From Sphingomonas leidyi (GTDB lineage: Bacteria; Pseudomonadota; Alphaproteobacteria; Sphingomonadales; Sphingomonadaceae): 64,000 nt of DNA. A model generated the notes under the pieces. It ran no database searches, was not told where the DNA came from, and saw only the letters and a list, made by a program, of their open reading frames with translations. The position numbers and the translations under genes are program-made. The stretch spans positions 62,001 to 126,000 of the forward strand of contig NZ_JAASQV010000007.1 in the NCBI RefSeq assembly GCF_011761945.1, read 5' to 3'. Within the stretch, counting starts at the first letter, position 1. Each line of letters begins with the position of its first letter. Positions 59,198-64,000 of this stretch are shown here, piece by piece.

Positions 59198-59412
59198 GCG
59201 GCTCCTCTCGTCTCCTTGCCGCGCTTGTCCCGCGCCGCGCCCGCGCGGGCAAGGGCCGGTTGGGGCCTCGCCAGGCCGAACATGGTTACCCGATTGGACG
59301 GTTTCGGCTGATTTTCCTCGGGAATCCGCCATTTCCTGCTACTCAAATTGGCGAAATAGCGCGTCCCCGGGCTAGCTGCCGGCGCCCGCAACGGCGAGTA
59401 TCGGCGCAGAGC

Positions 59413-60333
59413 ATGTCGATCCGCCTGCCTCCCGATCCCCCGCCGATCCGGCTCATGACCCGCTTGCTCGCCGAGCTGCAGACGACGGTGCTGGCGCGCG
59501 CGATCCGCCTGTTCGACGGCGATCTCGACCGGGTGACGATCTTCGCCGTGATCACGCGCGACACCTATCCCTTCGGCACGCGCGAGGGGCTGGCGCCCAC
59601 CGTTTCCCCCCACTCGCTCGCCATGTCGCTGTCGCGCCCCTACGAGACGGTGCGCCGCCATGTGCACGCGCTGGTCGATGCCGGCTGGTGCGAGCGCGGC
59701 GTGGACGGCGTCCATGCCAGCCACGCCGAGCTCCGCGCGCCCGCGCTCGCCGAGTTCCTCACGCTGGTCCATGACGCCGCCGTCCGCTTCGTCGCCGACA
59801 TGGCGCGCGCCGGGGTGCCGATGCCGGAAGTGGGCACCGTACGCCCCTATCACCACGCCGCCGGCGTCCAGGCCGCGATCGACCTGATGCTCGCGGTGGT
59901 CGACACCAATCGGCGCACGCATCGCGACTGGCTCGAGCTGGTGCTGTTCTCGACCATCTATGCGGCCAATTCGCGCCTGCTCAACGCCGATCGCGAGCTT
60001 TCCTGGCATTATGCCGATGGCCGCAAGGAACCGCCGCCGGCGCTGCGCCGACCGGTGCGCACCAGCGCGGTCGCCCGCGCGCTCGGCCTGCCCGAGGCGA
60101 CGGTGCGCCGCCGCCTCGTCCACCTGCTTGCGGACGGCCGGGTCGAGCGGGTGGGCAAGAAGCTGCTCGTCTCCGAGGCCTGGCTCAACCGCCCCGAATC
60201 GATCGCGACCAGCGTCCGGAGCTTCTCCACCGTCCGGCTCCTGCTTGCGCGCCTGGGTGTAAACGGTTTCCCCCTCCACGACCCCGCCCGCGCCTATCTT
60301 GCCGGCCGACCCGCACCGGTGGCGTTCGATTGA
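59413..60333 (+). CDS. Protein with two winged-helix-like domains, likely regulator
   Basis: A 306-residue protein. The first DNA-binding-like unit is SLAMSLSRPYETVRRHVHAL followed by VDAGWCERG. A second similar unit occurs near the C-terminus: TSAVARALGLPEATVRRRLV, then HLLADGRVERVGKKLLVSE. A helical region lies between. Two winged helices in one chain suggest a transcription factor that binds DNA as a pseudo-dimer. No ligand domain or family name is recognised. It is divergent from the 58151-59197 gene. Confidence 0.7.
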   Translation: MSIRLPPDPPPIRLMTRLLAELQTTVLARAIRLFDGDLDRVTIFAVITRDTYPFGTREGLAPTVSPHSLAMSLSRPYETVRRHVHALVDAGWCERGVDGVHASHAELRAPALAEFLTLVHDAAVRFVADMARAGVPMPEVGTVRPYHHAAGVQAAIDLMLAVVDTNRRTHRDWLELVLFSTIYAANSRLLNADRELSWHYADGRKEPPPALRRPVRTSAVARALGLPEATVRRRLVHLLADGRVERVGKKLLVSEAWLNRPESIATSVRSFSTVRLLLARLGVNGFPLHDPARAYLAGRPAPVAFD

Positions 60334-60423
60334 ACCGGCGCGCGCGGTTCCGCCAAAATGGGCAACGTCCCGCTTGAGGACGGCGCCCCGCATGCCGATA
60401 GGCGGGGGCAGATCAAGGGACTT

Positions 60424-60544
60424 GGGCGGCCGCGGCACCGGTCGCCCCTACGCCGCACGGTGCCCGTGGCAACACGGGGGCCTGGCGGGCTGCCGGCGCC
60501 CACCGGCGGTCTCCATCGGTGGGCGCGGGCTTCGGCCCGCGCCC
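60424..60544 (+). promoter_or_regulatory. Structured leader with mutually exclusive hairpins
   Basis: The 310-base gap before the gene at 60644 contains several strong stems. GGGCGGCC (60424-60431) pairs with GGTCGCCC (60440-60447). CCCGTG-GCAA-CACGGG (60463-60478) is a GNRA hairpin. GCGCCCACCG (60496-60505) pairs exactly with CGGTGGGCGC (60517-60526). GGGCGCGGGC-TTCG-GCCCGCGCCC (60521-60544) is a perfect 10-bp UUCG hairpin. The last two share bases 60521-60526 and cannot form together. This resembles a switchable leader, but no T-tract or known riboswitch motif is present. Confidence 0.4.
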
Positions 60545-60643
60545 TAACCGGACGGACCGGTCGCGCCGCGCGCGAAGTCCGTCGCAGCCCGATTGCCCCT
60601 TCCGGCCGCTCCGGTCCTTGCGCATGGCCCGATGGAGGGATGC

Positions 60644-61744
60644 ATGCGTCTTGTCGTGGCTGCGGCGATACTGGCAACGGGATGGGCGTCACCGGCCCTT
60701 GCCCAGGTCCCCGCGACGATCCCCGACCGGCCGCAGACCGGTGCCGCCTATGATCCCTATGGCCGCTGGGAAGTCCGCGCGCCGGAGGACCAGCCGGTCG
60801 AGACCACGCGACTGCTGCGCGTCGAGGACGGGACGCCCTTCTACGAGAAGGGCGACTATGATTCGCCCGCGGTCGAATCGCGCCTGCTGCCGATCATCAA
60901 GGGCAGCAACCTGCCCGCCCGGGCCGGTCCGAAGAGCCCCTATCTGCCTGGCACCGACCTGCGCTTCGCCTATCATTATCTCATCGATTTCTGGCGCAGC
61001 TGGCCGCAGGCCAAGGTGCGCGGCGCGCCGGGCGAGTCCCGCACCGCGGCCGGTGCCGTGGCGCCGCGGCTCGCGCGCACTTCGGTGTTCGCCGACCCGG
61101 GCCTGCCCAAAGCGGCAGTCGACACCCTGTTCGCCCAGGCCGACGCCCTGTACCAGGCAGTGCTGAAGATGCCCGCGCTCCAGCGCGCCCAGGGCATGAC
61201 GCTGCGCGGATCGGTGTGGATGACGCGCCGCAAGGACGTTGCCGGAGTCGAGGTCTACAGCTTCCGCCTGGTGATCGGCGCACCCGCGCTCCGCATCGGC
61301 GCGCCCGGAGCGACGCAGGGCAGCGACGGCCGCTGGCGCACGCCGGAGCAGGGGCACAATGCGGGCATCGCCATCACGTCCAACATCCCGCTGCGCGGCG
61401 GCCCGGCCTGGGGCCGCTACCACGGCACGCAAGTGGCGTTCCTGCCCGATTTCGCGGCGCTCGTCGTCGCCGGGGACCGGCCGACCCACGTCTCCGAATT
61501 CCGCGGCGGCGGCGGCAAGCAGGTGGAGAACCCCCGCTTCTTCGATCCCGCCCGGCCGAAGACCGACATCCAGATCCTCACCGTCGAGCCCGGCGCCAGC
61601 AACCCGGTCGACGCGCGCTACGCCCGTCAGGGCTCGCTTTCGCCGGACAGCATCCATGGCCGGCTGATCGCCGCCAGCTTCCTGCCGGACTGGCGCGCCC
61701 TGGTCGACGGCGTGAACAGCCCCGGAGCACCCCGCGCCCGATGA
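60644..61744 (+). CDS. Exported protein of unknown function
   Basis: A 366-residue protein with signal peptide ending at ASPALAQ. Visible segments include DLRFAYHYLIDFWRSWPQAK, GVEVYSFRLVIGAPALRIG and GRYHGTQVAFLPDFAALVVA, a beta-rich pattern with several aromatic residues. No known motif is recognised. GGAGG seven bases before the ATG at 60644 supports the start. Its stop overlaps the start of the next exported protein (ATGA), so the two are made together and may interact. Confidence 0.72.
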   Translation: MRLVVAAAILATGWASPALAQVPATIPDRPQTGAAYDPYGRWEVRAPEDQPVETTRLLRVEDGTPFYEKGDYDSPAVESRLLPIIKGSNLPARAGPKSPYLPGTDLRFAYHYLIDFWRSWPQAKVRGAPGESRTAAGAVAPRLARTSVFADPGLPKAAVDTLFAQADALYQAVLKMPALQRAQGMTLRGSVWMTRRKDVAGVEVYSFRLVIGAPALRIGAPGATQGSDGRWRTPEQGHNAGIAITSNIPLRGGPAWGRYHGTQVAFLPDFAALVVAGDRPTHVSEFRGGGGKQVENPRFFDPARPKTDIQILTVEPGASNPVDARYARQGSLSPDSIHGRLIAASFLPDWRALVDGVNSPGAPRAR

Positions 61745-62754
61745 AGACGCTCGCCCTTTCCGCCGCCCTGCTGCTCCTCGTCCAGGACGGGGGCCTCACC
61801 CCGGTGCAGCCGCCCCAGGGGCTGCGCGAGCATCCTGTCCGCACCCCGGTCCCGCCCAATGCGGTGGCGCTGTCCGCCGGCGTCGCCCCGCCTCCGGGAT
61901 CCGTCGCGCTCGAGCCCAACATGCCGGGCCATCGCCGCTTCCGGCCGCCACTCTTCCCCGATGCCGGCTGGGACAGCCCGATGGCGGGCGCCACCAAGGA
62001 CTATGCCGCCTATCTCGGCGTCTATTGGCGCGCGCCCTATCTCGCGCCGGCATCGGCGATGGCCGCCTATCCCGGGCTGGAGGTTCCCGGCTGGACCGCG
62101 CCGGGTCCGTACCGGGCCGACATCGCCCGCAGCCAGGCCCGGCCCGACGAGGAGGCGCTGTTCGAGCGCCGCATGGCCTTCCTCGCCGAGCGCGTGATGG
62201 CCTCGGCACCGTTCCGCGATCCGCACGGCACCAGCATCGAGCCGGAGCTGCTGGTCGAGGGCTATGGCAAGGAATTCGGTCCCAGGGCCCAGCCGGTCAT
62301 GCGCGGCGCGATCACGTTCCGGCTCAACGTGATCCAGCCCAATACCGGCAGCAACGAACGCATCGGATCGCGCGTCCGCTCGCATCAGCCGGCCGTGTGG
62401 CTCAAGCTGTGGCTGAACCCGTCCTTCGCCAATTGCGAGCTGCCGCACGGGCAGACCGCGCGCGGCGTGCGCTGCCTCCAGTCGAGGGCCCGGCTGGCCT
62501 GGCGCGGCGCGAAACCGGCGGTCAGGCCGCTCGCGGCCGGGCTGCTCGGCCTCGATCCGGCGCTCTATGCCACCGGCGCGGGGGCAGCGGCGGACCTGCG
62601 GATGATCAAGGTGGAATATGGCGGCGGCACGGCGATGACCAGCGAGCTCGGCCGCGGCCGGCTGCATCCGCACGACCCGCTGGGCCGCGCGATCGGCGCG
62701 TGCCTCGCGCTCGACTGGCCGGCCCTGCTCGACCAGGCAGCGGCGATCGGATAG
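61741..62754 (+). CDS. Exported protein of unknown function, coupled to upstream gene
   Basis: A 337-residue protein with a short N-terminal signal (MKTLALSAALLLLVQDGG) and a Pro/Val-rich stretch. It contains GRFRPPLFPDAGWD-like spacing (RRFRPPLFPDAGWDS), YAAYLGVYWRAPYLAP, and GAITFRLNVIQPNTGSNERI. Two cysteines lie close (ANCELPHG and VRCLQS). The frame has the same codon character as the upstream gene. No family is recognised. The pair looks like a two-component envelope or secreted system. Confidence 0.72.
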   Translation: MKTLALSAALLLLVQDGGLTPVQPPQGLREHPVRTPVPPNAVALSAGVAPPPGSVALEPNMPGHRRFRPPLFPDAGWDSPMAGATKDYAAYLGVYWRAPYLAPASAMAAYPGLEVPGWTAPGPYRADIARSQARPDEEALFERRMAFLAERVMASAPFRDPHGTSIEPELLVEGYGKEFGPRAQPVMRGAITFRLNVIQPNTGSNERIGSRVRSHQPAVWLKLWLNPSFANCELPHGQTARGVRCLQSRARLAWRGAKPAVRPLAAGLLGLDPALYATGAGAAADLRMIKVEYGGGTAMTSELGRGRLHPHDPLGRAIGACLALDWPALLDQAAAIG

Positions 62755-62900
62755 CCCGCGACCGCCTCCCGGAGCCGCAACCGCGGCGTCGCTCCGAACG
62801 CACTCGCCATGCGCCGCCCGCGAAGACGCCGCAATTGGGCTGCAATCCGCGCCGAGCCTGCGCGCCGGAACGCCAGGGAAGCCGGCGGGAAGGAAGGGGG

Positions 62901-63440
62901 ATGGCCATGCTGGGCAAGCCGATGGCGGGATCGCGCGTCAGGCTGGCGCCGTTCGGGGAGGCGCATGTGGAGCCGCTGCGCGCGGCCTGTGCCGAGGATC
63001 CGGATATCTGGGAGATCTATCCGGTGAGCATGGTCGGCACGCATTTCGATCCGTCGCTGCGCTTCCTGCGCGCGCTGCCGGGCTGGACGATGTTCGCCGT
63101 GCTCGACGGGCACGGAAACGAAGGCGCCGCCGGCCGGCTGGTCGGCATGACGAGCTATATCCCGGTGCCGGGGACGGACGACGCGATCGAGATCGGCGCG
63201 ACCTATATCGTGCCGGGGGTGCGCGGCGGGCCGTTCAACGCGGAGATGAAGCGGCTGATGATCGAGCGCGCCTTTGCCGGGGGCTATGCCGCGATCCAGT
63301 TCCGCATCGACACCCGCAACACCCGCTCCCGCCGCGCCGTCGAGAAACTCGGGGCGGAGCTGGTGGAGGTGCGCGCGGCGGACCTTACCACCTGGACGGG
63401 ATATGTGCGGGATACGGCGGTGTATCGGCTGGAGAAATGA
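62901..63440 (+). CDS. GNAT-family acetyltransferase
   Basis: A 179-residue GNAT enzyme of the RimJ/RimL type. RVRLAPFGEAHVEPLRAACA opens the fold, and EIGATYIVPGVRGGPFNAEM with KRLMIERAFAG contains the acetyl-CoA pyrophosphate loop. FRIDTRNTRSRRAVEKLGAE is the conserved C-terminal N-x-x-S-x-x-A-x-x-K-x-G motif. The acceptor is unknown. AGGAAGGGGG precedes the ATG at 62901; a second ATG at 62907 is also possible. Confidence 0.9.
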   Translation: MAMLGKPMAGSRVRLAPFGEAHVEPLRAACAEDPDIWEIYPVSMVGTHFDPSLRFLRALPGWTMFAVLDGHGNEGAAGRLVGMTSYIPVPGTDDAIEIGATYIVPGVRGGPFNAEMKRLMIERAFAGGYAAIQFRIDTRNTRSRRAVEKLGAELVEVRAADLTTWTGYVRDTAVYRLEK

Positions 63441-63581
63441 GTGGGTTGGGCGGGGTGCGGGAAGCGGGCGCGCGACGACGATGCCACCGCAATATGGGAT
63501 GGACTACCCCCCGAATTCCGAAGACGATCGTTCATTGCAGATATCGAGATGATGTCATGGTGACGAAAGGGCACTCCGCAG

Positions 63582-64000
63582 ATGAATTCAGCTCTAAGGA
63601 ATGCGATCGCACTCCCGCTGTTAGCAGTGGCCCTTTGTGGAAACGGTCAGAGCGAGCCCGGGAAGCAGCAACCGACGATATATAGCCCAAAGGAATTACA
63701 AGAAGACTATTCGGTTCTCAGAGCCGCCTTGGAGAATATGTATCCAAGCCTATATCGCTTCACCGACCGATCGATCATGAACAAGCTTCTAGACGACGGC
63801 TTCAGGTCATTGGACAAGCCCGGAACGGAGGTCGAGTTCTATAAGCTCATCGCCACCATTTGCGCGAGAGTCCATGACGAGCACCTGATACCCAAACCGT
63901 CGGAGGGCTATTATCTCTCGCTAAAAGACACCCGCCATCACTTCCCTCTTTCCCTGAAGATCATCGATCGAAGGATATACGTTCTAACGGCCGCACAATC
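63582..64000 (+). CDS. Exported S41 peptidase-like protein, 5' part
   Basis: The frame begins MNSALRNAIALPLLAVALCG, a signal peptide with a possible lipidated cysteine, and runs off the window after 139 residues. YSPKELQEDYSVLRAALENM, then YPSLYRFTDRSIMNKLLDDG, matches the helical N-terminal region found before S41 peptidase cores. KLIATICARVHDEHLIPKPS continues that pattern. Codons such as ATA, TTA, CTA and AGA are frequent, unlike the rest of the window, pointing to recent acquisition. The catalytic domain would lie beyond 64000. The ribosome binding site is weak. Confidence 0.65.
   Translation, partial: MNSALRNAIALPLLAVALCGNGQSEPGKQQPTIYSPKELQEDYSVLRAALENMYPSLYRFTDRSIMNKLLDDGFRSLDKPGTEVEFYKLIATICARVHDEHLIPKPSEGYYLSLKDTRHHFPLSLKIIDRRIYVLTAAQ

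Noticed and set aside
60255..60270. TGTAAACGGTTTCC as another LacI-type operator
   Set aside because: It lies inside the coding end of the two-winged-helix gene, lacks the CCGG centre and is not near a promoter of the locus.
60521..60544. Intrinsic terminator of the gene ending at 60333
   Set aside because: The hairpin is strong but 190 bases away from the stop and followed by AACCGG, not a T-run.

Overview
The window is chromosomal DNA of a very GC-rich alphaproteobacterium, most probably Sphingomonas or a close relative. The signs are the yajC-secD-secF-Mth938 order, a large TonB-dependent receptor beside glycoside hydrolases, DUF4893, patatin/3-hydroxybutyrate dehydrogenase pairing, and intergenic palindromes of types common in sphingomonads. 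About 70 protein genes, one tRNA-Pro(GGG) and one candidate large non-coding RNA are supported. No rRNA, CRISPR array, insertion sequence or prophage was seen; one isolated phage-tailspike-like gene is present.

Layout. 0-5.3 kb: end of a glycine-zipper protein, an OsmC peroxiredoxin, a 940-bp gap holding a strongly structured minus-strand RNA candidate, a cupin, a second glycine-zipper protein, a glycosyltransferase, a Lys/Ala/Pro-rich basic protein and a TMEM175-type channel. 5.3-10 kb: a DUF3089 esterase, the Sec accessory operon and tRNA-Pro. 10-24.3 kb: a carbohydrate-utilisation locus with acyltransferase, GPH sugar symporter, GH3 glucosidase, LacI regulator, glucoamylase/GH144-like enzyme, tailspike-like protein, GH43-type protein with discoidin and FN3 modules, and TonB receptor. 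CCGG-centred LacI-type operators lie at three of its promoters. 24.4-28 kb: hslV and hslU, separated by two genes. 28-30.5 kb: an accessory patch of small unknown genes embedded in a degenerate dispersed repeat. 30.5-43.7 kb: oligopeptidase B, tandem Cys-rich secreted paralogues, a glyoxalase I/II operon, a zinc metallopeptidase, patatin plus bdhA, and an M20 hydrolase. 43.8-49.3 kb: rifampicin ADP-ribosyltransferase, a DmeR/DmeF-type metal pair, a possible new toxin-antitoxin pair (HEPN-like protein with MbcA/ParS-type antitoxin), an ArsR-SRPBCC-GFA operon with a nested 44-bp operator, and an orphan AmpR-like regulator. 49.3-64 kb: lipase, BAX-inhibitor-1 protein, thpR, a hybrid histidine kinase, a frameshifted gluzincin peptidase, LMW-PTP, sodC, a two-winged-helix protein, two coupled secreted unknowns, a GNAT enzyme, and the start of an S41-like gene with lower GC.

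How the genes work together. In the glycan locus the TonB receptor would import oligosaccharide across the outer membrane, the periplasmic or extracellular GH144-like, GH43-type and GH3 enzymes would cut it, the GPH symporter would carry sugars across the inner membrane, and the LacI protein would control the set through its CCGG operators. The best leads for something undescribed are the minus-strand structured RNA at about 806-1450 and the HEPN/MbcA-type pair at 45980-46840. Functions named here rest on motif recognition by eye; no database search was possible.
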